Shown: in pieces, positions 1 to 9,089 of the stretch
Layout of the letters: every line of letters starts with the position of its first letter
Numbering within the stretch: the first letter of the stretch is position 1
From: Flavobacterium yafengii
GTDB lineage: Bacteria > Bacteroidota > Bacteroidia > Flavobacteriales > Flavobacteriaceae
Assembly: GCF_030010375.1 (NCBI RefSeq)
Contig: NZ_JASCRY010000005.1
Location: 124,001-188,000 of the forward strand
Direction: 5' to 3'
Length of the DNA stretch: 64,000 nt
Translations under genes and position numbers: made by a program
The notes under the pieces: model-generated
Told to the model about the DNA's origin: nothing
Seen by the model: the letters and a program-made list of their open reading frames with translations, nothing else
The model's database searches: none

Positions 1-1195
1 TAATGGCAATCCTTTTATTGCTTCTTCTTGTCAAGGATTAGGTGCGAGTGTTTGGTGGCCAAACAAAGATCACATGTATGATGAAGTGGATACTATGCTG
101 ATTAGTGTAAATGTTCCGAAAAATTTGACGGACGTTTCCAATGGACGTTTACTAAGTGTAAAGCAATTAAAAGATGGAACAAAAACCTATAATTGGTATG
201 TATCAAATCCAATCAATAATTATGGCGTAAATATAAATATTGGTGATTATGTTTCGTTTTCAGAAAAATATAAAGGAGAAAAAGGCGATTTAGATTGCAG
301 CTATTATGTTTTGAGAGACAATTTGGCGAAAGCCAAAAAACAATTTCAAGATGTTCCAAAAATGCTAAAAGCTTTTGAACATTGGTTTGGACCGTATCCA
401 TTTTATGAAGACAGTTACAAATTGGTTGAAGCTCCGTATTTAGGAATGGAACATCAAAGTAGCGTAACGTATGGGAATGGTTTTCAAAACGGATATCGTG
501 GTAGGGATTTAAGCGGAACGGGTTGGGGATTAAAATTTGATTTTATTATTATTCATGAATCTGGACATGAGTGGTTTGCCAATAATATCACTTATAAAGA
601 TATTGCTGATATGTGGATTCACGAGAGTTTTACAAACTATTCAGAAAGTCTTTTTGTAGAATATTACTATGGAAAAGAAGCCGGATTTGAATATGTTTTG
701 GGAACCAGAAAAGGAATAAAAAATGACAAACCAATTATAGGAAATTATGATGTAAATAACGAAGGTTCTGGTGATATGTATCCAAAAGGAGGGAATATGT
801 TGCATACTTTACGCCAAATCGTAAATAATGATGAAAAATGGAGAGCCATATTAAGAGGCTTAAATAGTACTTTTTATCACCAAACAGTTACTACAAAACA
901 AATTGAAGATTATTTAAGTCAGCAAGTTGGAATCGATTTATCAACAGTTTTCAATCAGTATTTAAGAGATACCAGAATTCCAACATTAGAATATTTTTTC
1001 AAGGATAATCAAGTGGGTTATCGCTGGACAAATTGCGTTTCGGGTTTTAATATGCCCGTGAAAGTAACGCTAAATGGAAAAGAAGAATTACTGCAACCAG
1101 AAACAGAATGGAAGAGTGTTCCAGTAAATTCTGAAAATTCAAAACTGGAAATAGATAAGAATTTTTATGTAGCCAGTTTTAATATTACTGAGTAA
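1..1195 (+). CDS. M1 family metallopeptidase, 3' part (5' end outside window)
   Basis: The reading frame is open from the first bases of the window, so this is the C-terminal part of a longer gene; the first Met visible (position 74) is internal. Upstream of it the frame already reads QGLGASVWWPNKDHMYDEVD, typical of Bacteroidota M1 aminopeptidases. The zinc site HESGH is encoded at 553-567 and the third ligand Glu follows in the usual HESFTNY segment (about 620-630). The GMEHQ segment replaces the classical GxMEN exopeptidase motif. The family hydrolyses N-terminal residues from peptides and is often exported in these bacteria, but the signal peptide is not visible here. The gene ends in a strong hairpin terminator. 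Confidence 0.9.
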   Translation, partial: NGNPFIASSCQGLGASVWWPNKDHMYDEVDTMLISVNVPKNLTDVSNGRLLSVKQLKDGTKTYNWYVSNPINNYGVNINIGDYVSFSEKYKGEKGDLDCSYYVLRDNLAKAKKQFQDVPKMLKAFEHWFGPYPFYEDSYKLVEAPYLGMEHQSSVTYGNGFQNGYRGRDLSGTGWGLKFDFIIIHESGHEWFANNITYKDIADMWIHESFTNYSESLFVEYYYGKEAGFEYVLGTRKGIKNDKPIIGNYDVNNEGSGDMYPKGGNMLHTLRQIVNNDEKWRAILRGLNSTFYHQTVTTKQIEDYLSQQVGIDLSTVFNQYLRDTRIPTLEYFFKDNQVGYRWTNCVSGFNMPVKVTLNGKEELLQPETEWKSVPVNSENSKLEIDKNFYVASFNITE

Positions 1196-1199
1196 ATCC

Positions 1200-1240
1200 A
1201 AAAGGTGTGTTTCTAAAATATAGGAAACACACCTTTTTTT
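1200..1240. terminator. Bidirectional intrinsic terminator
   Basis: Perfect 14-bp arms (1200-1213 and 1224-1237) with a 10-nt loop and a T-run to 1240. It lies between the convergent M1 peptidase and AraC genes. The A-run on the other flank would serve the AraC transcript, and the AraC stop codon touches the T-run. Confidence 0.85.
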
Positions 1241-2075
1241 ATCTTTTCTTAAACTGTATCGGATTTTCTCCCACCACTTTTTTGAAGATTCTATTAAAGT
1301 ACGAAAGACTTTCAAATCCACATTCAAAGCACGTTTCGGTTACGTTTTTATCACTTTTTAAAAGTCTTTTAGCTTGTTCAATTCGATATTGATTTAAAAA
1401 TTCAGTAAAGGTCAATCGAGTCATTTTTTTAAAATAACGACAAAAAGCGGCTTTAGATAAATGCGTCAAATGAGAGATTTCTTCAATAGAAACAGCCCTT
1501 TGGTAGTTTTCTTCTATAAATTTATAAACTACTTTTAATCGTAATTGTTCTTTATTATTGTACAGATTTTCAAATGGTTTATCGTGCAAAAAAGTCATTT
1601 CATTAGATATTGCTAAAATCTGAAATAACGAGAGCACTTCTATAAATTGTTCAAATTGTGATAAAAGATGAATTTTTTGTAGCCTTTTACCAATTTCATC
1701 TTTTACAGCTCCATGAAAGCAAATTACTTTTTTTGAGTTCTCAAATAATTGATAAATGGAAGCCAATTCAGGAGTAGTGATAAAGTCATTTTTGAAAAAA
1801 TCTTCTTTAATTTGTAAAACTACTTTTTCATATTCGGTTTTAATTCCATAATCAAAATTTAAATGCGGAATATTAGAACCTATAAAAACCAAATCACTAC
1901 CTTCAAAATTGCCAATATGGTCGCCTACGCGTCGTGTTCCATTTAGTGCTACAATAAAAGTCAATTCAAATTCAGGATGAAAATGCCAATAATAAAAATC
2001 ATTCAATTTTGGATTTACCAATATTCTGAATGAACTCCCGGCTAATCTTTTTATATCCTCAAAAACTATTTTCAT
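1239..2075 (-). CDS. AraC family transcriptional regulator
   Basis: A 278-residue DNA-binding regulator. Residues about 20-100 form a cupin-like ligand-sensing domain (WHFHPEFELTFI at its start). Residues about 178-278 hold the double helix-turn-helix of the AraC family, including the second-helix signature CFECGFESLSYFNRIFKK and the closing NPIQFKKR. It is divergent from the phytanoyl-CoA-dioxygenase-like gene and next to the large sugar-oxidation operon, so it may control one or both; this is inference from position. The inducer is unknown. No clear TAnnTTTG promoter was seen upstream. Confidence 0.9.
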   Translation of the reverse strand: MKIVFEDIKRLAGSSFRILVNPKLNDFYYWHFHPEFELTFIVALNGTRRVGDHIGNFEGSDLVFIGSNIPHLNFDYGIKTEYEKVVLQIKEDFFKNDFITTPELASIYQLFENSKKVICFHGAVKDEIGKRLQKIHLLSQFEQFIEVLSLFQILAISNEMTFLHDKPFENLYNNKEQLRLKVVYKFIEENYQRAVSIEEISHLTHLSKAAFCRYFKKMTRLTFTEFLNQYRIEQAKRLLKSDKNVTETCFECGFESLSYFNRIFKKVVGENPIQFKKR

Positions 2076-2193
2076 ATCTAGTTAGCTCAATAATTGTTCA
2101 ATATAATACATATACTTCTTTAAAGTTACTAAAAAAATCAATATTGTACAAATAGCAGTAAATTTTGTGGAAGTAATTAGTATTCACTTTTTC

Positions 2194-2201
2194 TAATTTT
2201 G
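2194..2201 (+). promoter_or_regulatory. -7 promoter element (TAATTTTG)
   Basis: Matches TAnnTTTG. A TTG lies at 2165-2167, but the 26-nt spacing is longer than usual. Transcription would start near 2208, which would leave almost no leader for an ATG at 2210 and favours the ATG at 2231. Confidence 0.45.
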
Positions 2202-2230
2202 AAATAGTTATGACACTAAAATATAAGACT

Positions 2231-3214
2231 ATGGAAAAGAATAATGAATCAATGACACCAACAATGGCACAAAATAATGCGCACAAAGATATTCCTGGAA
2301 ATCCATCGACAGCAAAATCAAGCACAACAAAATTAAATGATCGTTCTAATGGCAAACCGTTACGTTTACTTACTGAAGACGACTGGAAGTTTTGGATTGA
2401 AAACGGCTACATTGTCATAAAAAATGCTATCCCGAAAGAAAACGCTAAAAAAATGGCTGATTTTCTATGGGAATTTGAAGAGAAAAATCAGAATGATCCA
2501 GAAACTTGGTATGCTCCACCAAGAGCCGAAATGCAAATGAAAGAGCTTACCAATAGCGGTATGGTTGAAGTTTACAATCATCAATATCAATGGGATAACC
2601 GACAAATGGAAAAAGTATATGATGCATTTGTAGATATTTGGGGAACCGAGAAATTATGGGTAACCATTGACCGAGCGAATTTGAATTTACCGGTTCGTCC
2701 AGGTTTTGATTTCAAAGGATTTATTCATTGGGATTATGATCCGGAGACAAAACCTCAAAACGTGCAAGGGGTTCTAGCTTTGGCTGACCAAATGGATGAA
2801 AATATGGGAGGGTTTCAATGTATACCTGATTTATATCGAAATTATGATACTTGGAAACTGACGCAACCGGAAGATAGGAACCGTTTTAAACCAGATGTTA
2901 CCGGACTTGAAGATAAATTTGTAAAAGTAAAAATGGAAGCTGGTGATTTATTAATTTTTAATAGCACGCAACCGCATGGGATTCGCCCAAATATTACAAA
3001 AGATAAAGTAAGAATGGCACAATATATTTCTATGATGCCAGCTGAAGAGGATAATGAAGAATTGCGTCAATGGAGAGTTAATTCTTGGAAAAATCGCATT
3101 GCACCTGAAGGGTATGCGTTTCCTGGAGATCCTCGAAAATGGGAACAAACCAAATATAAAACTGCAGAATTGAGTAATTTGGGAAAAAAATTATTGGGAG
3201 TAGAGAAGTGGTAA
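2231..3214 (+). CDS. Phytanoyl-CoA dioxygenase (PhyH) family protein
   Basis: A predicted Fe(II)/2-oxoglutarate dioxygenase of 327 residues from the chosen start; an in-frame ATG at 2210 would give 334. The iron ligands are visible as HWD (His codon at 2725-2727) and a distal His in QPHGIRPN (2974-2976), with the 2-oxoglutarate-binding Arg shortly after. The N-terminal ~30 residues are low-complexity and there is no signal peptide, so it is probably cytoplasmic. Many bacterial PhyH proteins act on small molecules other than phytanoyl-CoA, so the substrate is open. It sits between the AraC regulator and the end of the sugar-oxidation operon. Confidence 0.85.
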   Translation: MEKNNESMTPTMAQNNAHKDIPGNPSTAKSSTTKLNDRSNGKPLRLLTEDDWKFWIENGYIVIKNAIPKENAKKMADFLWEFEEKNQNDPETWYAPPRAEMQMKELTNSGMVEVYNHQYQWDNRQMEKVYDAFVDIWGTEKLWVTIDRANLNLPVRPGFDFKGFIHWDYDPETKPQNVQGVLALADQMDENMGGFQCIPDLYRNYDTWKLTQPEDRNRFKPDVTGLEDKFVKVKMEAGDLLIFNSTQPHGIRPNITKDKVRMAQYISMMPAEEDNEELRQWRVNSWKNRIAPEGYAFPGDPRKWEQTKYKTAELSNLGKKLLGVEKW

Positions 3215-3215
3215 T

Positions 3216-3248
3216 AAAAAAAGGGATACAATAAGTATCCCTTTTTTA
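3216..3248. terminator. Bidirectional intrinsic terminator
   Basis: The stem AAGGGATAC/GTATCCCTT (3221-3229, 3235-3243) has a 5-nt loop and is flanked by an A-run and a T-run. It ends the PhyH gene and, on the other strand, the ten-gene sugar operon. Confidence 0.85.
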
Positions 3249-3270
3249 TATTTATTATTTTTTAAAACAT

Positions 3271-4146
3271 TTAGATTAAATTCTTCTTAATGTAATTAAA
3301 ACTTGTTACTGCGGATTCTATCGGATTTGGTTTGTAGTTTGATTCGTGTTCTAAGAAGAAACGTTTCATTCCGGAAAGTTCAGCTTGAGCAAAAATCGAT
3401 TTGAAATCAATTGCTCCTGTACCAATTTCTGTATTCCAATCCGGATTTACCTTATCCATATCTTTTACGTGCCACATAGTGAAACGTCCAGGATATTTTT
3501 TGAATAATTGTAACGGATCATTTCCAGAACGAACAACCCAGTATAAATCCATTTCAAAATCAACTAAGTTTTTATCCGTTTCATTTAATAAAATCTCATA
3601 TCCGTTCGTTGCTCCGAATTTTGTAAATTCAAAATCATGATTATGATAGGCTAATTTTAAACCTCCTGCTTTACAAAGTTCACCCACTTTATTTATTTGT
3701 GAAGCTAGTTTTTTGTAATCATCACCGCTAGTTCCTCTTAATTCGGAAATTATATAAGGTACAGTTACATATTCACTTCCCAAATGATTTGCTGTTTCGA
3801 TATATGATTTTACAAGATCAGTAGTGCCATCTTTAATCATAGAGTTAAAATCGAAATGATTACTCGTGGCTTTTAAACCGTTATCATCAAGTATCGATTT
3901 AAAATCATGTACAGAAGTTCCAAAAAAGCCTTTGTCTACTGAATAACCAAAAGTTTCCACTTCTGTAAATCCAGCTTTTCCAACTTGGGATAAAACTCCT
4001 TTGACATCTTTTGGTAAAGTATCACGCAGTGTCCATAATTGAATTCCGATGGCTCTTTTTTTAGAGTCAAAAGCAAATGTAGGAGCAATGGCTAATGCGC
4101 CTAGTGCTAAACCAGCATTAATTAAAAATTCTCTTCTTTTTATCAT
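3271..4146 (-). CDS. Sugar phosphate isomerase/epimerase (TIM barrel), exported
   Basis: A 291-residue protein with a Tat-like signal at its N-terminus (RREFLINAG, a hydrophobic stretch, then a cleavage region near residue 26). The rest has features of the xylose-isomerase-like TIM-barrel family: IGIQLWTLRD at the first strand, YHNHDFEF, then DLYWVVRSG and HVKDMD carrying likely metal ligands, and a closing FLEHE. It is the last gene of a ten-gene operon and starts 19 nt after the stop of the preceding gene. In related loci such proteins act on keto-sugars as isomerases, epimerases or hydratases. The exact reaction cannot be read from the sequence. Confidence 0.85.
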   Translation of the reverse strand: MIKRREFLINAGLALGALAIAPTFAFDSKKRAIGIQLWTLRDTLPKDVKGVLSQVGKAGFTEVETFGYSVDKGFFGTSVHDFKSILDDNGLKATSNHFDFNSMIKDGTTDLVKSYIETANHLGSEYVTVPYIISELRGTSGDDYKKLASQINKVGELCKAGGLKLAYHNHDFEFTKFGATNGYEILLNETDKNLVDFEMDLYWVVRSGNDPLQLFKKYPGRFTMWHVKDMDKVNPDWNTEIGTGAIDFKSIFAQAELSGMKRFFLEHESNYKPNPIESAVTSFNYIKKNLI

Positions 4147-4165
4147 GGGTTATTTTTTAGATTAG

Positions 4166-5059
4166 TTAAATATCACAAATTGCAATAGCCTGCTTCAATG
4201 AAGCTAGTTTGTCCGGGTTTTTAGGAATAAATTCTTGTCCTACAAAACCTTTGAAACCCGTTTTTGCAATTGCTTTCATTATTGCTTCGTAATTTAATTC
4301 CTGTGTATTATCAATTTCATTTCGTCCGGGAACGCCAGCGGTATGAAAATGTGCAATATATTGATGGTTGTCTCTTATGTTTCTAATCACATCACCTTCA
4401 TCAATTTGCATGTGATAAATATCATAAAGAAGTTTAAAGTTTTCTGAATTTAAACGTTTTGCTAGTTCAACTCCCCATGATGTTCTGTCACATTGGTAAT
4501 CTTTATGGTCAATTTTGCTGTTTAACAATTCCATCACTAAAATCACATTATGCTTTTCAGCCAATGGAATTAGTTTTTGTAAACCAAGAACACAATTATT
4601 CCAACCTTCTTCATCTGTTTTTCCTCTTCGGCTTCCGCTAAAGCAAATTAGATTTTTATAACCGGCTTTAGCCACTAGCGGAATCATTTCGGTATAATTC
4701 TTTATAAGTGTTTCATGAAATTTAATATCATTGAAACCATCCACTAAATTAATCTCAGCACCGTTGCACATTGTAGAAACTAAATCATATTTTTTCAATG
4801 TTGGCCAAGAGGAAGGACCTACTAAATCAATACCGGTAATTCCAATTTTCTTAGCCTCAATACAAAGTGTATCCAAATCAAGACTGTCAAAACACCAACG
4901 AGAAACAGAGTGATTTATATTTCCTTTCAACTTACCCAATTGTGTTTCTGTATTATTCATTGGCATAGCCAAAGCAGAAAATCCAGAAGGAATTCCCATA
5001 GCCGCTGTTCCGGCTAATATTCCTTTTATGGCGGATCTTCTATTTAAATTAGTGCTCAT
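4166..5059 (-). CDS. Hydroxypyruvate isomerase-like TIM-barrel protein, exported
   Basis: A 297-residue protein with a twin-arginine signal (Arg7-Arg8, then a small-residue-rich hydrophobic stretch). The mature part resembles the hydroxypyruvate isomerase branch of the AP-endonuclease-2 TIM barrels: MELLNSK, LLYDIYHMQIDEGD, HFHTAGVPGRNEID and VGQEF supply the expected Glu, Asp/His, His and Glu metal ligands. Hydroxypyruvate itself is an unlikely substrate given the neighbours. A role on a keto-sugar from the GMC/Gfo/Idh steps is more probable (inference). It follows the permease gene with a 10-nt gap. Confidence 0.85.
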   Translation of the reverse strand: MSTNLNRRSAIKGILAGTAAMGIPSGFSALAMPMNNTETQLGKLKGNINHSVSRWCFDSLDLDTLCIEAKKIGITGIDLVGPSSWPTLKKYDLVSTMCNGAEINLVDGFNDIKFHETLIKNYTEMIPLVAKAGYKNLICFSGSRRGKTDEEGWNNCVLGLQKLIPLAEKHNVILVMELLNSKIDHKDYQCDRTSWGVELAKRLNSENFKLLYDIYHMQIDEGDVIRNIRDNHQYIAHFHTAGVPGRNEIDNTQELNYEAIMKAIAKTGFKGFVGQEFIPKNPDKLASLKQAIAICDI

Positions 5060-5069
5060 TTTTTATTTT

Positions 5070-6308
5070 TTATACAGCAGAAGAAGTTTCTTCTACTTTG
5101 TTTTTTTCATTGAATAAAAGTGCAAAAAGAAGGAATACTGCTAAAGCAATTCCGGCAGGAATTATCCAAACCATTTCCCAATTTATAGCACCGTCTAACA
5201 TTTTATAATTGTCTGTTATCCAACCAGCAACTGCAAAACCAATCAACATACCAACTCCGTAAGTAGCCAGTGTGATTAAACCTTGAGCAGCACTTTTATA
5301 TTTTTCTCCTGCTTTTGAATTGGTATAGATTTGACCAGAAACAAAAAAGAAATCATAACAAATACCGTGTAATGCAATACCTATAATAAGCATGAAGCTT
5401 AAATCATCTCCATTTCCATAAGCAAATAAAACATAACGAATTGCCCATGCTAACATCCCAACTAAAATCGTTTTCTTAAAACCAAAACGAGTGAAAAATA
5501 CAGGAATCAATAATAAAAATAAGGCTTCAGATATTTGACCGATTGCCATTTTTCCAGTAGGGTTTTCAACACCTGCTTCTGTTAAAAATGGATGTGCATT
5601 TTGGTAATAAAACGCAAGAGGAATACAAATAAGGATCGATGAGATAAAAAAGATAGCGAAGTTTTTATCCTTCAATAACTTTAAAGCATCAAGACCAATA
5701 ATATCTCCTATTTTTATTTTTTCATCACTTACTTTTGGTGGTGTTTTTGGTAAAGAAAAACTAAATATACCTAAAACTAAAGCTGCGATTCCAGCTAAAA
5801 GGAACGTGTTTTTAAGCATTCCTTCAGAAATTGCTTCTGCCGCATCCCAATGGAAAACAAAACTAATAGATAATCCTGCTAAAATCCAACCAATTGTTCC
5901 CCAAACTCTAATGTTTGCAAATTCTTTCTCTGGATCTTTCATTTGATTAAAAGAAACTGAATTTACTAATGCTAATGTTGGCATGTATAAAATCATGTAA
6001 CTTAGAACGTAAGTATAGAACATTCCAACCTCTTCTGACTGATACATTTGATACATTAAAAATGCTCCGATAAGATGAAGTATTCCTAAAATTTTCTCAG
6101 CATTAAAATAACGATCAGCTATTAAACCTATAATAAAAGGTGCAATAATTGCGCCCCATGATTGTGTAGAAAAAATTGCGGCAGTTTCTGATCCAGATGC
6201 TTTTAGATTATTCCCCAGAAACGTACCAAGGGTTACAAACCATGCTCCCCAGATAAAAAATTCTAGGAACATCATTATGGATAATTTAATTCGGATGGTG
6301 CTATTCAT
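5070..6308 (-). CDS. MFS permease of the nucleoside:H+ symporter (NupG-like) family
   Basis: A 412-residue inner-membrane protein with about 12 hydrophobic segments. The N-terminal segment MMFLEFFIWGAWFVTLGTFL and the later GICYDFFFVSGQIYTN are typical of the nucleoside:H+ symporter family. In Bacteroidota, members of this family often lie beside Gfo/Idh and TIM-barrel isomerase genes, so a sugar or keto-sugar may be the real cargo here (inference). It lies between DUF1080 and the hydroxypyruvate-isomerase-like gene and would bring oxidised sugars into the cytoplasm if the pathway starts outside. Confidence 0.85.
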   Translation of the reverse strand: MNSTIRIKLSIMMFLEFFIWGAWFVTLGTFLGNNLKASGSETAAIFSTQSWGAIIAPFIIGLIADRYFNAEKILGILHLIGAFLMYQMYQSEEVGMFYTYVLSYMILYMPTLALVNSVSFNQMKDPEKEFANIRVWGTIGWILAGLSISFVFHWDAAEAISEGMLKNTFLLAGIAALVLGIFSFSLPKTPPKVSDEKIKIGDIIGLDALKLLKDKNFAIFFISSILICIPLAFYYQNAHPFLTEAGVENPTGKMAIGQISEALFLLLIPVFFTRFGFKKTILVGMLAWAIRYVLFAYGNGDDLSFMLIIGIALHGICYDFFFVSGQIYTNSKAGEKYKSAAQGLITLATYGVGMLIGFAVAGWITDNYKMLDGAINWEMVWIIPAGIALAVFLLFALLFNEKNKVEETSSAV

Positions 6309-6365
6309 TGGTTTTTTGGTTTTTATTTTTTTGGTTTTGGTTAATTTTTAATGTTAAACAGTATG

Positions 6366-7103
6366 TTACATACCCGCTTCACATCCAGTTGTAATTTTCA
6401 TAGAATTCCATTCTTTTATTTGAATGTTTCTGAACCACACATTATCTCCGTGATCTTGTAGCGCAATTTTTCCTTTTTTGAATGCAGCAAAACCTGGCCA
6501 AGTGGCAAATTTACTTCCTGCTACCAAAGTTTTAAAATTAGCATCCCAAAGTGTAGTTTCAACTACTTTTACTCCATTCAATAACATTGTCAGTTTTCCG
6601 AATTTACATACAATATCAACAGAATTCCATTCTCCAACGGGTTTAACAGGCTCTGAAGTACTTTTTATCAAATCATATAAATCTCCTGAACGGTGTTTTT
6701 CAATTTTTCCGTCAGGGTGACCGTCATTGTCCAATACTTGCATTTCTAAACCTGTTTCATAAGTATTTTTGAATTTTGTCAAATCCTCGTTCACATAAAA
6801 AATAATACCACTGTTTGCATTAGTAGCAACTTTCCATTCTAATTTTAAATGAAAATTCTCGTATTCTACATCTGTTACAAGATCGCCTCCTTGACCATTT
6901 TTGGCAGCAGTCGGATCAAAATGCAACACACCATCTTCAACTTTCCAACCTGAACCAGCAGTTTTTTTTCCGTAAGTGTGCCATCCGGTTGTTGATTGTC
7001 CATCAAATATTGATTTAAATCCTTTTGCTATTGAAGCTTGTTGTGCATTTGCTGTTTGAATTAGTATCATAACAATTAATGAAGTACAAATATTTTTAAT
7101 CAT
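6366..7103 (-). CDS. DUF1080 family protein, probable 3-keto-glycoside hydrolase/lyase
   Basis: A 245-residue secreted protein with a signal peptide ending ANA-QQ near residue 21. The mature part is the concanavalin-like beta-sandwich of DUF1080: FKSIFDGQSTTGWHTYG near the start, then NSGIIFYV, YETGLEMQVLDN and the late WFRNIQIKEW. Characterised DUF1080 proteins cleave 3-keto-disaccharides or 3-keto-glycosides, which fits the neighbouring oxidoreductases. It lies between the exported Gfo/Idh protein and the permease, so periplasmic cleavage followed by uptake is a reasonable reading. Confidence 0.88.
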   Translation of the reverse strand: MIKNICTSLIVMILIQTANAQQASIAKGFKSIFDGQSTTGWHTYGKKTAGSGWKVEDGVLHFDPTAAKNGQGGDLVTDVEYENFHLKLEWKVATNANSGIIFYVNEDLTKFKNTYETGLEMQVLDNDGHPDGKIEKHRSGDLYDLIKSTSEPVKPVGEWNSVDIVCKFGKLTMLLNGVKVVETTLWDANFKTLVAGSKFATWPGFAAFKKGKIALQDHGDNVWFRNIQIKEWNSMKITTGCEAGM

Positions 7104-7135
7104 TTTTAAATTTTTGAATTAATAATTAATCTTGT

Positions 7136-8593
7136 TTATAAAGTTAAAGCTTTCCAACCTTGACGATAATCACGTTTTACAAATTGATTAACTTCGTCAA
7201 AATTGGTGATTTTCATAGCATCATTATCCCATAATAGTTTTGCTGAACGCCCAGGATACACTTCTTCTCCAAGCTCTTCTCTCATCACATCATATCCTCT
7301 GATAGCAAGGTTTGCCATCAATAAAGCTTCAGTTAAAGGACCGGCAATTTCAAAAGGAGAACTTAATTCTTTTTTTCCATAACCTGCAATTGCAGCCTCA
7401 ACCCATTGCTTGTAGTGTCCATCAGCGCCATCTTTTACTCTGGCATATTTTTGAGCTACTTTTAAATTTTCATTTTTACTAAGAGGAAGTAAACGAGGAT
7501 TTAAACCGTACGTATCACACATCATTTTTCCTTTTGTACCAGTAAATAATGTTCCATTTCCACCGTCTCCAAAAATTTCATTCGGACCTAGTTCAGTAGG
7601 TCTTTCAGGTTGAATTCCTCCATCCATCCAGTGTACCGCTATGTCACCATTTGTTTTTTCAGTTTTTGGAAAGGTTAATGTAACGTGACTTGAAGGAGGA
7701 CAACTCTCTGGGAAATACCCTCTTTGAAATTCATCTACATAAACAGAACCAACACTACATTGAACATCTTTAGCATATTTTAAGTTCAATACACTAAAAG
7801 GAGCTTCCAATAAATGGCATCCCATATCTCCTAATGCTCCTGTTCCGTAATCCCACCAACCGCGCCAGTTGAACGGCACTAATTTATTTACATACTCTTT
7901 ATGAGGAGCTGTACCCAACCATAAATCCCAATCTAATTCTTTTGGAATATCCGCTTTATTGGCAGACCAAGGAATACCTTGAGGCCAAACCGGACGGTCT
8001 GTCCAAGCATGAATAGTGTGAACATCACCAATTAAACCAGCTTCATACCATTCTTTCATTATTCTGGTTCCATCATTTGAGGAACCTTGATTTCCCATTT
8101 GGGTAACCACTTTATATTTTTTGGCAGCTTGAGTCAAAATACGAGCTTCATAAATATCATGTGCCATAGGTTTTTGAACATATACATGTTTACCTAATTG
8201 CATAGCTGCTAGAGCTTGAATAGCATGATTATGATCTGGAGTAGAAACTGAAACTGCATCGAAATTTTTATGTTCTTTGTCTAACATTTCGCGCCAATCC
8301 TTATAAAATTTAGCTTTAGGAAATGCATTTACACTTGCAGCGGCTCTTCTGGTATCTACATCACATAAAAATGAAATATCAGCTTTTCCACTGCTGGCAA
8401 ACATAGCAATATCAGATTTTCCTTTTCCACCAACACCAATACTGGCAATTGATAAACGATCGCTTGGTGCGACAAATCCTCTTCCTAAAACATGACGGGG
8501 AACAATCATAAATGCTGCTGCAGCTATAGCAGTAGTTTTTATGAAATCACGACGGTTATTTGTGATTTTATTCTCTTCTTCTTTTTGTTTCAT
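7136..8593 (-). CDS. Gfo/Idh/MocA oxidoreductase with Tat signal
   Basis: A 485-residue protein. A twin-arginine signal (Arg14-Arg15, then an Ala-rich hydrophobic stretch) precedes a Rossmann domain whose nucleotide-binding segment is SIASIGVGGKGKSD. The catalytic-lysine motif reads YVQKPMAHD, where the family usually has EKP. The C-terminal alpha/beta domain contains WDYGTGALGDMGCHLLE. Exported members often keep a tightly bound NAD(H) and may oxidise or eliminate sugars in place. It follows the cytochrome c gene after a gap that holds a perfect hairpin, and precedes DUF1080. Confidence 0.9.
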   Translation of the reverse strand: MKQKEEENKITNNRRDFIKTTAIAAAAFMIVPRHVLGRGFVAPSDRLSIASIGVGGKGKSDIAMFASSGKADISFLCDVDTRRAAASVNAFPKAKFYKDWREMLDKEHKNFDAVSVSTPDHNHAIQALAAMQLGKHVYVQKPMAHDIYEARILTQAAKKYKVVTQMGNQGSSNDGTRIMKEWYEAGLIGDVHTIHAWTDRPVWPQGIPWSANKADIPKELDWDLWLGTAPHKEYVNKLVPFNWRGWWDYGTGALGDMGCHLLEAPFSVLNLKYAKDVQCSVGSVYVDEFQRGYFPESCPPSSHVTLTFPKTEKTNGDIAVHWMDGGIQPERPTELGPNEIFGDGGNGTLFTGTKGKMMCDTYGLNPRLLPLSKNENLKVAQKYARVKDGADGHYKQWVEAAIAGYGKKELSSPFEIAGPLTEALLMANLAIRGYDVMREELGEEVYPGRSAKLLWDNDAMKITNFDEVNQFVKRDYRQGWKALTL

Positions 8594-8643
8594 TTATTTT
8601 TAGTACGGTTATGTTAATAGTAATAAAATAGTCTTATAAATGA

Positions 8644-8689
8644 AGTGCTTTTCAATATTCTAAATAATTTTAGAATATTGAAAAGCACT
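8644..8689. repeat. Perfect 21-bp inverted repeat inside the operon
   Basis: Arms 8644-8664 and 8669-8689 are perfectly complementary with a 4-nt loop (TAAT). It lies 6 nt beyond the cytochrome c stop codon and 50 nt before the next gene. No T-run follows on the minus strand, so it is more likely an RNA-stabilising or processing hairpin than a simple terminator. Confidence 0.85.
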
Positions 8690-8695
8690 ATGGAA

Positions 8696-9076
8696 TTATT
8701 TTTTTAAGGATAAAATATATTTAGCCATTGATTTTGCATCGTCCTTTTTTAGAGATGCATGGGCTGCCATTGGTATTGTTCCCCAAACTCCAGAACCTCC
8801 TTTTATTATTTTACCAGATAGATAAGCTACATTTTTTTCATTAGAAGGATATTTTTTTGCAATATCTAAATAGGAGGGACCTATCAATTTCTTGTCTAAT
8901 TTATGACATCCGACACAATCAGATTTAGCAATTAATTTTTCTCCATCAGATGTTTGAAAAATGGCATTCGTTTTTTTAGTAGCTTTAATATATTTTGTAT
9001 CTAAATTATCATTAGAAAATGAGGTTAAGCTAATTAAAGCAACCCCAAAAAGCAAATATTTTAATTTCATTTTCAT
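8696..9076 (-). CDS. Monohaem c-type cytochrome
   Basis: A 126-residue exported protein. An N-terminal hydrophobic signal (about residues 5-21) is followed by one haem-binding CVGCH motif at residues 54-58. GPSYLDIAKKY and the IPMAAH segment, which supplies the likely axial Met, match class I cytochromes c. In this operon it is the natural electron acceptor for the GMC dehydrogenase, passing electrons to a terminal oxidase (inference from context). The gap to the preceding gene is 13 nt. The perfect hairpin follows immediately downstream. Confidence 0.9.
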   Translation of the reverse strand: MKMKLKYLLFGVALISLTSFSNDNLDTKYIKATKKTNAIFQTSDGEKLIAKSDCVGCHKLDKKLIGPSYLDIAKKYPSNEKNVAYLSGKIIKGGSGVWGTIPMAAHASLKKDDAKSMAKYILSLKK

Positions 9077-9089
9077 TTCTATTTAAGTT

